A stretch of DNA of 64,000 nt from Brachypterus glaber (taxonomy: Eukaryota > Arthropoda > Insecta > Coleoptera > Kateretidae): NCBI GenBank assembly GCA_958510825.1, contig OY294049.1:23574945-23638944 (forward strand). The letters are read 5' to 3'. The stretch's first letter is position 1; every line of letters begins with the position of its first letter. A program made the position numbers and the translations under genes. A model generated the notes under the pieces. That model was not told where the DNA came from, made no database searches, and was given only the letters and a program-made list of their open reading frames with translations. Shown here piece after piece: positions 54,163-64,000 of this stretch.

Positions 54163-55195
54163 ACATTAGGGTGGTTCAAAATTTTTGAAAATGATCCGAT
54201 TTAGCTGAAACTTGATATAAAGGCTTCTTTGGTATTATTAATGCGTAACAATACACAAAAATTCGAAATTGCGGAATAAATATTGGGATATTATAAGAAT
54301 AAAAAACAATTAACCCCCCCCCCTCATTTTTCAGATTGTCAACACCACTAGTTTTAAATTAAATGTAATGTAAAAAATACCTATAACTAAACCCAAAAAT
54401 TACATAGAAAAGTTATGTTTTGTACTTAAAACATTTTTCGTTTTGTTTGGACTTTTGGACTTGAGAAAGTTTATATACAATAAACGAAACTAGTCGGCAA
54501 ACAATATTGTTTTTTTTTGTACTTTTCCAACACCCAAGAACTGCCAAATTAATAAATATGGCCGATTTTTTTTTTTAATTTTGACAAAATCAAAGAAAAT
54601 ATGACACAAAACAAAAAAATGTGACAGATCCGGCTCATTTTGTTTTGGTTTATTTTCCTTATATGTAAATAGTAACTACTGTAAAAATTTCACGATTTTA
54701 TGCTGGCCCTTTTTTTTAATTTAATTAAAAAAAATATATATTAAAAATTTGAGTAATTTTTCTATCATTTATATATTAAACAAAATTACCCTAAAATTGT
54801 TACAAGATAAATAAGAAAATGGCAGTTTTGTTGTTTTGATAGAATAGAAAAAATACTTATATTTTGGAAAAAATATTATTTGTTTTTTTTTTAAATAAAT
54901 TAAAAAAAAAAACGGGCCAGTATAAAATCGTGAAATTTTTACAGTAGTTACTAGTATAGAAAAATAAACCATAACAGAATGGTCGGTATCTGTCATTTTG
55001 TTTTGTTTTGTGCCTATTTTCATTTATTATTGCAAAATTTAAAAAATAAATCGGCCAAATTTATTCCGCCATTTTGAAGTTTGAGAGTTTGGGTATTGGT
55101 TCACATTATTATTACTAAAAGAAGCCTTTATACCAAATTTCAGCTAAATCTGACATTTTTCAAAAATTCTGAACCACCCTAATGTCGCATTTTTT
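54163..55195. mobile_element. Foldback element, CGACATTAGGGTGGTTC termini, with Penelope insert
   Basis: CGACATTAGGGTGGTTCA at the left and inverse TGAACCACCCTAATGTCG at the right; the arms share GATTTAGCTGAAA, TATAAAGGCTTCTTT, GCGGAATAAAT and, beyond the insert, GGCCGATTT and ACTACTGTAAAAATTTCACG. Related single arms form the tandem array that follows (55199-56640). Confidence 0.8.
54275..54559 (+). mobile_element. Penelope-like element 3' end (267 bp) with 9-bp TSD
   Basis: 54284-54550 matches the 3' UTR of the dimer at 765-2612 (ACAATTAACCCCCCCCCCT, ACACCACTAGTTT, AACGAAACTAGTCGGCAAAC, CAACACCCAAGAAC.GCCAAATT). AATAAATAT stands on both sides (54275-54283, 54551-54559), and the uninterrupted site GCGGAATAAATATGGCCG is seen in inverse at 55625, 55990 and 56370. 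Severely 5'-truncated; no coding sequence. Confidence 0.9.
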
Positions 55196-55198
55196 TTT

Positions 55199-56640
55199 CA
55201 GATTTTTCACAATTTTTTTTTCGTAATCAGCAGTACAAAATATGGCAAAAAAAAGAATTTTGTCATTTTTTTTCTGGGACCATGGTACCAATTTAGATTT
55301 TTTTAATTACGATTTTCTTAAATAGTAAAAAAAATACATGTTGGGACTAAACAATTTTTTTTTTGTAAATCTGTAATTATTTTTGATTAATATATTATTA
55401 GAATAAAAAATTATTCAAATTTCGCCAAATTTTTAATATATATTTTTTCAAAATTAAATTAAAAAAAAACGGGCCTGTAGAAAATCATGAAATTTTTACA
55501 GTAATTACTAGTACATATAAGAAAAATAACTCATAACAGAATGGATTTTGGGTGGGTGGGCTCAAGATCATTTTGTTTTGTGCCATATTTTCGTTTATTT
55601 CGCCAAAAATTAAAAAATAAATCGGCCATATTTATTCCGCCATTTTGAGTTTTGAGTTTTTGGCTATTGGTTTACATTAATGTTACTAATAGAAGCCTTT
55701 ATACTAAATTTCAGTTAAATCTGATATTTTTCAAAAATTTTGAACCAATGAACTAATGTCGTATTTTTTTTTTCAGATTTTTTACTATTTTTTCGTAATC
55801 AGCTGGGCAAAATATGGCACTATGCAAAAAAAAGAATTTTCTCACTTTTTTTTTGGGACCACTGTGCACTGTGCCCCGATTTGTTCTGATATTTTTCAAA
55901 AATTTTGAACTAATGGATTTTGGGTGAATGGGCCCAAGATTATTTTGTTTTGTGCCATATTTTCGTTTATTTCGCCAAAAATTAAAAAATAAATCGGCCA
56001 TATTTATTCCGCCATTTTGAATTTTGAGTTTTTGGCTATTGGTTTACATTAATGTTACTAATAGAAGCCTTTATACTAAATTTCAGTTAAATCTGATATT
56101 TTTCAAAAATTTTTAACCAATGAACTAATGTCGTTTTTTTTTTTCAGATTTTTTACTATTTTTTTCGTAATCAGCTGTGCAAAATATGGCACTATGCAAA
56201 AAACAGAATTTTGTCACTTTTTTTTCTGGAACCACTGTGCACTGTGCCCCGATTTGTTCTGATATTTTTCAAAAATTTCGAACCACCCTAATGGATTTTG
56301 GGTGGGTGGTCCCAAGATCATTTTGTTTTGTGCCTTATTTTCGTTTATTTCGCCAAAATTTAAAAAATAAATCGGCCATATTTATTCCGCCATTTTGAAT
56401 CTTGAGTTTTTGGCTATTGGTTTACATTAATGTAAACTACTTTATACTAAATTTCAGCTAAATCTGATATTTTTCAAAAAATTTTGAACCACCCTAATGT
56501 CTCTTTTTTTAGATTTTTCACTATTTTTTCGTAATCAGCTGTGCAAAATATGGCACTATACAAAAAAACAGAATTGTGTCACTTTTTTTTCAGGGACCAC
56601 TGTGCACTGTGCCCCGATTTGCTCTCGAGGCGCCAAGGGG
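55199..56640 (+). repeat. Tandem array of MITE-derived units, about 366-371 bp
   Basis: Units start with AGATTTTT.ACTATTTTTTCG at 55199, 55774, 56145 and 56511. Each contains ATATGGCACTAT, ACCACTGTGCACTGTGCCCC, GATTTTGGGTG.(A/G)TGG, CGGCCATATTTATTCCGCC and the terminal word TTGAACCACCCTAATG. The first interval is longer (575 bp) with extra T-rich sequence. The ORFs at 55753-56001 and 56177-56398 are by-products. Confidence 0.9.
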
Positions 56641-57099
56641 AGTACTGTCCGAATTTAAACGACACTGACAAATTACATTGACTGTGATAAAATGTAATAA
56701 ATATACCGGATCAAAAGCTTTAAACGGTTTTCATTTACACAATTTACCGTACGATCCAAATAAATGGTGCAATTTTTAACTTATAATAATGTTTTAGATT
56801 TTAATTAACAGCAATGATATCTGAATTAATTAATGTTTTTAGGTTTAGATTTTATTTAAAAAAAAAACCTACACACATAGAATTGATTAATAAAAACAAG
56901 TACGTAATATTCAGACAAGTTAAAACTTGAATTAAGTGAAAGTGATTGGTTTGAATATTAAAACTTCTTGTATAGAGTTTTAAAGACACTTAAGTGAAGA
57001 TTGATTTATCCTATCATTATAATTATTACTAAGATTACCACTAAAATTAAAAATTAATTTAATTCATTTTAAAAAGCTTCTTAATAGCTTTTCAATTTT
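56641..57099. other. No recognisable feature
   Basis: AT-rich single-copy-looking DNA without ORF or repeat partner. Confidence 0.5.
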
Positions 57100-58060
57100 C
57101 AAATTTTTAAAAATTTCGATGTGTCGATATTCAAGCAAAAATGTACATTTTTTGCTTATTTTTACGTTTTATGAAGTTCTATGTGCATATAAATCAATTT
57201 TAAGCAAAAAACAATTCCTCGGTGGATCGGTCGATCAGTTGGTCGATCAGTATGCCCGGGAAATCTTGTGTGCACGATAACTTACGAATTAGGTTATAGA
57301 CTTGAAATGTGGCATACAGGTATAGCCATCGCAATACTAACTGGCTGAGGAAATGGGAAGTAAAGAGGTAAAATAAAGCACGTAAAGTATAGGTGACCTT
57401 GAATTTTTCACATTCCACAATTTATAAAATGTACACAGTATGTTACCAGAAGTTCTAGCTCGGCCGAGCAACACTACCGATCGGTATTGTTTTTGGTGCG
57501 GGTGGGGAAAATACATTTTTTTACAAAAATTTAAAAATTGCTACATATAGGTTTTTAAGGTTACTCAACTCAACTCGACCCCTCCGGGGTGAGGGGGTAA
57601 CTATTTTTATTTTTTTTTTCAATATTTTCGTCAATAGGGGTTTTTGGGGTTGACAAAACTGAATCTGATATTATTTTTTTTTAATTCCAGGGGGTATTTT
57701 TCATGAAAATTGGTATATTGGACTTTTTGAGGATGCTGAAAGTAAATCTGATAATAAAAATAAATATAACTCGACGCCCTGAGGGGCGGGGAGTAGTTTT
57801 CGTGAAAATTTATATATTGGGATTTTTGAGGTTGCTGAAAGTGAATCTGATAATAAAAAAAATTAACTCCACCCCCTGAGGGCGGGGGGTAGTTTTTTTG
57901 AAAATTGATATATTAAGATTTTTGAGGTAGCTAAAACTGAATGTTAAAATAAAATATTTCTAAATCCACCGCATGGGTAGTTTTCTTAAAAAGTGGTATA
58001 TTGGGGTTTTTAAGGTTACCTAAAGTAAATCTGATAATAAAAAAATCCATTTCACGCGCG
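57100..58060 (+). repeat. Dispersed repeat D, longest copy, with about six GC-rich units
   Basis: 57115-57320 matches 30190-30400 (ATGAAGTTCTATG, ATATAAATCAATTTTAAGC, GGTCGATCAGT, GGGAAATCTTGTG.GCACGATAACTTA, GACTTGAAATGTGGCATACAGG). 57540-58050 consists of about six units of 85-100 bp with GG.TTTTTGAGGTTGCTGAAAG, AATCTGATAATAAAAA and CCCTGAGGGGCGGGG. Non-coding. Confidence 0.85.
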
Positions 58061-58477
58061 GAGGTGCATTGGAAAGCCAAACCAAGCGTAAAGTGTAAAC
58101 TAGAATGAAATGAAATAAAAGATACTTAATCAGAAAGTACAACAAGAAATAAGTAACAACAGTTCTATTCAAATACAACTATAAAATATTAGTTTTTAAC
58201 TGTTCTAACCACAGAAACTGCAAAAGTAATATGACGCCGTATAGTTACGTAATTTAGAGTTAGTATTAATTTATTAATTTAATTTTTGAATTAAAGGGTA
58301 ATTACTAGGGGGAGCTAGCTTATTTTTGAATGAAAAAGTGACCTTAATTTTTGTTAGTTTAGTGATAGCCAATTGCCGCCTGTTCAAGCTCTACCCCCTA
58401 ATAGGTAGATAGAGCCCCCTATTTATAGAAAACATACCTCCTCTATGGAGCCCCAAGCCCCAGCCTGGAATATAACA
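58061..58477. other. No recognisable feature
   Basis: Contains CTAGGGGGAGCTAGCTTA and GAGCCCCCTATTTATAG words of roughly inverted sense (58305, 58407) but no element could be delimited. No ORF. Confidence 0.4.
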
Positions 58478-59171
58478 GTACCCGACAATTTGAAACTTTT
58501 GAAATATACTATTTATGATATATATTCGGTCTAGAAGTGTTTTTTCCCTTGATTTCATATCCGTTTTCAGAATTTTTCTATCACGTCACAGTTTTGATAT
58601 ACAGGGCGTTTTATAATAAAAAAGGCATTTTTTTAAATGTCGGGGGATTTCACATTTATAATTTTTTTTTTCAAATTTGGTACACTTGTTAAAAATTTGT
58701 GTGCTTTTCGAATATTAAAAAAAAAAATAAATATCGATTGTCATTTGTTTTTTATAATAAAAAGAAAAAGTTTTTTCGTTGCCAAAATTTCAAAAGATGG
58801 AATTTTTCGATGTAACTATGAAAAAAACACTCTGTATTTATCTGGCTTCATTTCAATTTGAAAAAAGTCCAAACGAAAAAACTTTTTCTTTTTATTATAA
58901 AAAACAAATGACAATCGATATTTAAATTTTTTTTTAAATATTCGTAAAGCACACAAATTTTTAACAAGTGTACCAAATTTGAAAAAAAAATATTCATAAA
59001 TGTGAAATCTCCCGACGTTCAAAAAAATGCCTATTTTTATTATAAAACACCCTGTATATCAAAATTGTGACGTGATGGAAGAATTCTAAAAGCGGATTTG
59101 AGATCAGGAGAAAAAATACTTCTAGACCCTATATAGCTCATCAATAGTATATAAATCATGTCGGGTAGTGT
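58478..59171. mobile_element. Foldback element, ACAGTACCCGACA termini, around a CAGGGCG MITE
   Basis: Outer arms 58478-58597 and 59058-59171 pair through ACAGTACCCGACA, GTCTAGAAGT.TTTTT, TTTTCAGAATTTTTC and CACGTCACA.TTTTGATA. At 58602-59054 an inner foldback begins CAGGGCGTTTTATAATAAAA with TATA on both sides and arms sharing TTTAAATGTCGGGGGATTTC, GGTACACTTGT and TATCGATTGTCATTTG. The inner part could be an independent TA element inserted at the symmetry centre, or the whole may be one foldback. The ORFs at 58637 and 59022 are mirror images in the arms. Confidence 0.75.
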
Positions 59172-59189
59172 AATAACTCTAAACAAAGC

Positions 59190-59430
59190 GCTGTCAGCCA
59201 AACTTCAGGCTTTCCAAAGTAAGGCACTCAGAATATGCCTCAATGCCCCCTGGTCATGAGGAACACTCAAATCTACAGAGATCTCGATATGTCCCTCCTA
59301 AAAACGTAAATCATTAGTCATACAAGACAACTTAGATCACCCAAACCGACTCAACTCAAATTTTCTACATTACGATCACGAAACTCCCTACACCTACAAA
59401 AAGATTAAAAATGTCTCAAAGTGTTTTGTC
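59190..59430 (+). pseudogene. Non-LTR retrotransposon ORF2 C-terminus, broken
   Basis: SAKLQAFQSKALRICLNAPW is read in one frame from about 59190, then a stop and frame change, then IYRDLDMSLLK in a second frame and HPNRLN later. This is the order of the jockey-group ORF2 C-terminus (K.Q..Q.K.LR...NAPW....IH.DL.M......HPN). Reverse transcriptase and endonuclease are absent, and there are at least two frame breaks within 240 bp. An old, 5'-truncated relic; its 3' tail is not evident. Confidence 0.7.
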
Positions 59431-59998
59431 CAGCGGAAAAGTTGAGGTTTTAAAAAACTTTTCCATTAAAACTAAGCTTTAAGCTTCGGTTTCCTCCAAA
59501 AGTCGCAATCACGACCCTACCTGTTTTCCTCGGTCACGCCAGTCGCGAGCGGCTAGTTTCCTAAACTTGTACTTGTGCCCTAAAAACAGGTGTTCTGAAA
59601 CTAGTACTTTATTATACTATTATAGTATTGCGTATAGTGTAGTATTTAAAATACTAATAATAATAATAATAATAATAATACTAATACTATTTTTTTGAAA
59701 ACAAGTAATAATTAAACTTAAAACAAATTACTGAATTCTTGCTTATATCTAATATTTTTATACTAGCAATAAGTATCTAATAAAAGTATCACAAGTATCA
59801 TATTAGAATATTTTTTCTTCCTGTGTTTTACACACCGTGTATACTGTACACACTGTGTACACTTAAAAACCTATCCTGCATTTTATTTTATGTACATAAT
59901 TGATAATTTATCACTAATAATTTATTAGTGATAAAAAAAACGATGTTCAGTATTAATCAGTTATCTTAGAATATTTTTTTTGCCTTTTTACATGAAAA

Positions 59999-60004
<6 letters not shown>
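59431..60004. other. Non-coding; (AAT)n at 59657-59681
   Basis: (AAT)8 at 59657-59681, ACACACCGTGTATACTGTACACACTGTGTAC palindromic words near 59830 (seen as GTGTATACTGTACAC), AATTTATCACTAATAATTTATTAGTGATAAA hairpin near 59905. No gene. Confidence 0.5.
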
Positions 60005-60045
<41 letters not shown>

Positions 60046-62033
60046 CATCTTTATTCTAAACTGCCACAAATATAAATACAGTGGGTAAAAACAGGTCAAA
60101 GAGAAACAGAATAAATAATTTAAAAATACACCTTAAACAAGAATATAAAATAGTTATACAATATTTATAATAAAAAAATTAAAATATAATTTAAAAAAAA
60201 AGAAAAAATCTACATAAATTGAATCTAAATAAATTAAAATTTAAACCAGAAACACATTTAAAATCTAGGTACATATAATTTAAATCAGTAAAAGACAAAG
60301 AGACCGTCTACCTTCTTGAATGATTTAAAAATTCATCAATGGTATATGGCTCTATACCAACAATAAAATTAAAAATTTGCCTTTTAAATGTTCTTAAATT
60401 TGTTAAAGTTTTTATATCTGCTGGAAGACAGTTAAAAAATTTTAAGCTCATATAACATGGACTGTTTTCAGATAAACAAAGTCGATGCCTTGGAAAATTG
60501 TAGTCATTATAATGACGGGTGACATGTTCATGTTCCCTCTTAAAGTCCTCAAATTTATCCTTATTTTTAAAATTAAACATCAGACATTCTAAAATATACA
60601 ATCCAACCAAGGTTAAAAAGTTATTTTCTTTAAATTTAGTACGACATGAATCATTAGTACGCAGACCAATGATTGTTCTTAGAACCTGCTTTTGAATTAT
60701 AAATATCCTTTTAATTTCTCCAGCCCTACCACAAAACAAAATGCCAAATTTTAGTTTTGATATAAAACTGCCATAGTACACTGTCTTAAGCGTAGCATGT
60801 GAGACATAGTTTTTAATCACTCTTATGCTATATGAAACGGAATTTAGGCTTTTTGATAAGTCCTGTATATGCTCGGACCAGTCAAAAACAGCATCTGTTA
60901 CCACACCAAGAAATTTGACACTTGACTCCAGATTGATTTGTTTGTTTTCAATACTAAGTGAGCGTATGTTTTGTGCTCTATTTGTTCTAAAAATAATAAA
61001 TTTTGTTTTATTCTCATTTAGAATCAAATTGTTTTCCACAAGCCAATTTTTTATTTTGACGAACAGTCTTGTTGCCTCCTCCTCCAAAACATTTAAATTT
61101 TTTGCACTTATAAGCACATTAGCGTCATCAGCAAAGTTTATCATCATATGACTTGTATTAATTAAAATGCTATATATGTCATTAATAAAAATAATAAACA
61201 GTAAATGACCTATGATACTGCCCTGCGGAATTCCTAGCTTTATCATAATTTTTTCTGATGTATACTTTTTACCATTTATTGTAATTTCTACTTTCTGTAA
61301 CCTATTTGATAAATATGAGCGTAAAAGCTGTAGTGCAATGTCTCTTACCCCATATTTCTCAAGTTTTTTTAATAATTAGTTATGATCTATACAATCATAG
61401 GCTTTTGTTAAATCCAATAAAATGGCTAAAGCTATTTCCTTATTTTCTATTATCTTTAACGCGTGATTTAGGAATTCAAACAGGGCAGTATTTATACTTT
61501 TTCCTCTTAAAAAACCATGCTGCTGTTTATTAAATAAACTACACCTGTCAAAGAAGTCTGTAATTCTATTGGTCAGGATTTTTTCAAATATTTTGGAGAA
61601 GGATGGCAACAAGGTTATTGGTCTATAATTACCAATGTCATTTGTGTCTCCTTTCTTATGTAATAGACAAATATTTGCTGTCTTCAACTGATCAGGGAAT
61701 ATGCCATACTTAAAGGAATTATTTATTATAAAAATTAAAATACCATGAATACACTTTTTTAGCAAAAAAACAGGTGCTTGATCTTCACCAAAACTTCTTT
61801 TGTTTTTAAGAAAACTAACACTCTCTAAAATTTCGGATTCTGTCACGGGGTGCAATATTAAAGATTCAGGATTATTTTCAATATTTAACACAGGTGACGT
61901 TTTAGGATGGTCTTTTAATGCATCTGTTGCTGCATTTGCAAAGAAAACATTAAAATCGTTTGCAATATTTTGTGGAATAGTATTTACTGAGCTAACATTA
62001 AAAAGTTTTGATTTATTTATATGAAAATGAATA
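59992..62033 (-). mobile_element. Non-LTR retrotransposon, 5'-truncated, with TSD ATGAAAATGAATA
   Basis: The minus-strand insertion runs from 62020 (5' truncation) to about 60005 (3' tail). The tail is (ATT)n preceded by AATAAAGATGATTATT on the minus strand. ATGAAAATGAATA stands at 59992-60004 and 62021-62033. Next to the 5' junction the sequence ATAGTATTTACTGAGCTAA is present twice, 53 bp apart (61978 and 62031). Confidence 0.85.
60308..62020 (-). pseudogene. Reverse transcriptase of a non-LTR retrotransposon, single stop
   Basis: One minus-strand frame spans the whole truncated insertion. It enters at INKSKLFNVSSVNTIPQNIA, continues FFANAA, FLKNKRSFGEDQAPVFLLKK (region 0-1), HKKGDTNDIGNYRPITLLPSFSKIFEK, QHGFLRGKS and DLTKAYDCIDH with a catalytic Asp. 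It then meets TAA at 61376-61378, resumes LLKKLEKYGVRDIALQLL, and continues with LGIPQGSIIGHLLF, FADDANVLI (catalytic Asp pair), KFLGVV and a C-terminus ending FLNHSRR. Apart from that stop the frame is unbroken for about 570 codons. The endonuclease domain is missing by 5' truncation. Nearest type is the jockey/CR1-like group; it is clearly distinct from the 11171 element. 3' UTR 60005-60307. Confidence 0.9.
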
Positions 62034-62962
62034 GTATTTACTGAGCTAATATTAAAAAGTATTGATATAATTATTTATTTGTTTATTGATTTTGTCATAT
62101 AGTCATGGAGAACCCCCAATAAGCTTTTGGTATGTGCTAGGATGCTATAGTAACACAAGAGACTGAATTTTCCATCAGTAGGATTCCCAAATTGTATTTT
62201 TTTTTAAGTGAAAGTAGGTACCTTATTTTAATACTTTATTAAAAAGTGGAACTACCTCTTTGGTTTAGCAATCGATTGAATATTTTTATCAAAGTAGGGT
62301 TTTCTGCAAATGTGGAGATTATTGGACTTTTCCCTTTTATAATTTCTTGAAAAGATGCGCCTCGTATAGATTTTTATTTTTAAGTTTTTTTTTTATTTCC
62401 CTTTTTATTAAATATAATTTTTTTTGTAAATTTAATTTAAGTTGAACGTGCTGTTCCTAAGTTGTCGTGGCACACAGAAGGGCTGCTTTTTTAAAAGTGT
62501 TTAAATATAATAGAAGTACATGCATATTTTGTTTTTAATGTAGTGTAATATTTGAAAATTTAAAAGCCAACGTATAAGTATGACTATTCTATCACGTAGT
62601 GATGTGAAGGGTATAATAAAAAGATGTTTTTTGTGTATCCTGCAGGGATGAATGATTGGAAAGAAATGTAGTATAGAAGGCTTAAATGTGTTTGTGAATG
62701 TTTGACCTCCGGCAAACCGACATATTTCCGGAACATAGGGATATTAATTATTTACAGAAAACTTGAGTATCCTGCCCTAAAGCTCAATCATCGACTACAT
62801 GCCATAACATTTTCCATTATTTTGGTTATTTAACTTGCCAAGAAATAATTCTTTGTCTGGTCATATTTGTAATCCTAAAATTTTAGTAATATATAAAAAA
62901 CATAAATATTTACTACAATGACAAAAAACTATCCTTTATAATTTGGAAGAAGAAACATAACA
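62034..62962. other. Retrotransposon 3' end (minus) at 62060-62170, then no feature
   Basis: On the minus strand, AAGCTTATTGGGGGTTCTCCATGAC followed by AATAAACAAATAAATAATT (cited as GGGGGTTCTCCATG and AATAAACAAATAAAT) is a third copy of the 3' end seen at 31130 and 17604. 62200-62962 shows nothing recognisable. Confidence 0.5.
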
Positions 62963-62994
62963 TCATGCGAAAAGCGACCCCAACCTTAAAAAAA

Positions 62995-63144
62995 ATATTA
63001 GTATTATTTTTTTGTTTATTTTATTTATTTACTTATTTATTGATTCGTTTTATTATAAATTCATTAATTTATTTATTTATTCATTTATTCATTTATTTAT
63101 TTAATCATTTAATCGTTTATTCATTTGTTCATTTGTTCATTTCG
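62995..63144 (+). repeat. Degenerate octamer/tetramer array (TTTATTTA / TTCATTTG)
   Basis: TTATTTATTTACTTATTTATTG grading into ATTCATTTATTCATTTA and finally GTTCATTTGTTCATTT, 8-bp period. The 78-codon ORF at 62965-63201 comes from it. Confidence 0.85.
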
Positions 63145-63516
63145 ATACCCCCAAGCAACAAACTCATATATTGTAATTTTTCACGACAGCTAAATTTCTA
63201 AAATATTTTTTTTTGTTATTTAAGGGTGGGTAAATGATTGAAGTGGAAAAGAAAGCCATGCGATAAGTCATTTGAAAGCTTATAAAATTCTCTATTTAAC
63301 TGTATAAGTATTTATTGTTTATTTATTGTTTGTTTCTGATAATATTAAAGTTTAAAATTTTTTACTTTAGTGTTTTTAGGTAAACTTTTGGTTAAAATGG
63401 CCTGTGGAGAAATCTGAGTAGTACCACCATGTGTGTCTTTTTTCAAGGCGTTTACCTATGGTATAACTCAAAATGGGTCTAACTTGAGTTACGTCCTTGT
63501 TGCTTGGGAGTGTCGA
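63145..63516. mobile_element. TIR element splitting the octamer array
   Basis: CGATACCCCCAAGCAACAA at the left (63145) and inverse TTGTTGCTTGGGAGTGTCG at the right (63516). The array reads GTTCATTT before and ATTTGTTG after, so ATTT may be a 4-bp target duplication, although the repeat makes this ambiguous. 372 bp, no coding capacity; superfamily not identified. CATTTGAAAGCTTATAAAATTCTC at 63270 resembles the 37090 region. Confidence 0.65.
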
Positions 63517-64000
63517 TTTGTTGATTTGTTGATTTGTTAATTTGTTCATTTGTGCATTTGTTCATTTTTTCATTTGTTCATTTGTTCATTTGTTCATTTG
63601 TTCAATTGTTCATTTGTTCATTTGTTCATTTGTTCATTTGTTCATTTGTTGATTTGTTGATTTGTTCATTTGTTCATTTGTTCATTTGTTCATTTATTCA
63701 TTTGTTCATTTGTTCATTTGTTCATTTGTTCATTTGTTCATTTGTTCATTTGTTCATTTGTTCATTTGTTCATTTGTTCATTTGTTCATTTGTTCATTTG
63801 TTCATTTGTTCATTTGTTCATTTGTTCATTTGTTCATTTGTTCATTTGTTCATTTGTTCATTTGTTCATTTGTTCATTTTATTCATTTGTTCATTTGTTC
63901 ATTTGTTCATTTGTTCATTTGTTCATTTGTTCATTTGTTCATTTGTTCATTTGTTCATTTGTTCATTTGTTCATTTGTTCATTTGTTCATTTGTTCATTT
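63517..64000 (+). repeat. (TTCATTTG)n octamer satellite, runs off the window
   Basis: About 60 nearly perfect 8-bp units from 63535 to the window end, with GATTTGTT variants at the left edge (63517-63540) and near 63650, and single exceptions (TTATTCATTTG near 63690, TTTTATTCATTTG near 63878). The period is not a multiple of three, so no repeated-peptide ORF results. Confidence 0.97.

Noticed and set aside
58637..59022. Two similar ORFs facing each other
   Set aside because: They are the two arms of one foldback element read on opposite strands.
63517..64000. Regular repeats as a CRISPR array
   Set aside because: The unit is 8 bp without spacers, in a eukaryotic context; it is a microsatellite-like satellite.

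Overview
The window looks like one stretch of a very AT-rich arthropod (most likely insect) nuclear genome. It is built almost entirely of transposable elements, their fragments and tandem repeats. The evidence is the mix of families: non-LTR retrotransposons ending in AATAAATAA-type tails, Penelope-like elements with a GIY-YIG domain, a PIF/Harbinger relic, a hAT-type foldback element, and about ten TA-flanked Tc1/mariner-type inverted-repeat elements. I could not identify any intact host gene, tRNA, rRNA or CRISPR array, and the sequence alone does not settle the species or insect order.

Layout. 0.75-2.66 kb: two 5'-truncated Penelope copies fused 5' end to 5' end, inserted as a unit. 3.67-4.83 kb: deleted Harbinger element with a broken HARBI1-like gene. 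5.9-9.5 kb: two foldback elements and a tandem duplication of about 700 bp. 10.8-14.1 kb: a hairpin MITE, a 5'-truncated non-LTR retrotransposon with a long open reverse-transcriptase frame, and a second retrotransposon inserted into its 3' flank. 14.8-16.5 kb: TA-flanked foldback element with nested small MITEs. 16.9-22.7 kb: a candidate large undescribed element bounded by TA microsatellites, with mirrored arrays of an AAGGTGAGCTCC-like motif, a possible first exon, two internal satellites (about 120 bp and 131 bp units) and a small Myb-like ORF with a poly(A) signal. 22.8-32 kb: hairpin MITEs, several TA elements and nested TIR elements. 32.55 kb: a short near-perfect hairpin resembling a miRNA precursor. 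33.2-34.6 kb: hAT foldback with an exact 8-bp target duplication. 36-49 kb: several TIR elements, two of them with regular arrays of subterminal motifs. 49.2-54.1 kb: a segmental duplication in which one copy carries a TA element and its paralogue preserves the empty site. 54.2-56.6 kb: foldback and tandem MITE array with a Penelope 3' end inserted. 57-59.4 kb: GC-rich repeat units, a foldback element and a retrotransposon relic. 60-62 kb: minus-strand retrotransposon with a single in-frame stop. 63-64 kb: an octamer (TTCATTTG)n array, split by a TIR element and running off the window end.

How it fits together: the only coding capacity is for transposition (reverse transcriptase, GIY-YIG endonuclease, a piece of DDE transposase), and nearly all of it is truncated or broken. 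Many boundaries can be placed to the base because target-site duplications, terminal inverted repeats or paralogous empty sites are visible, so the window can be read as a stratigraphy of nested insertions.
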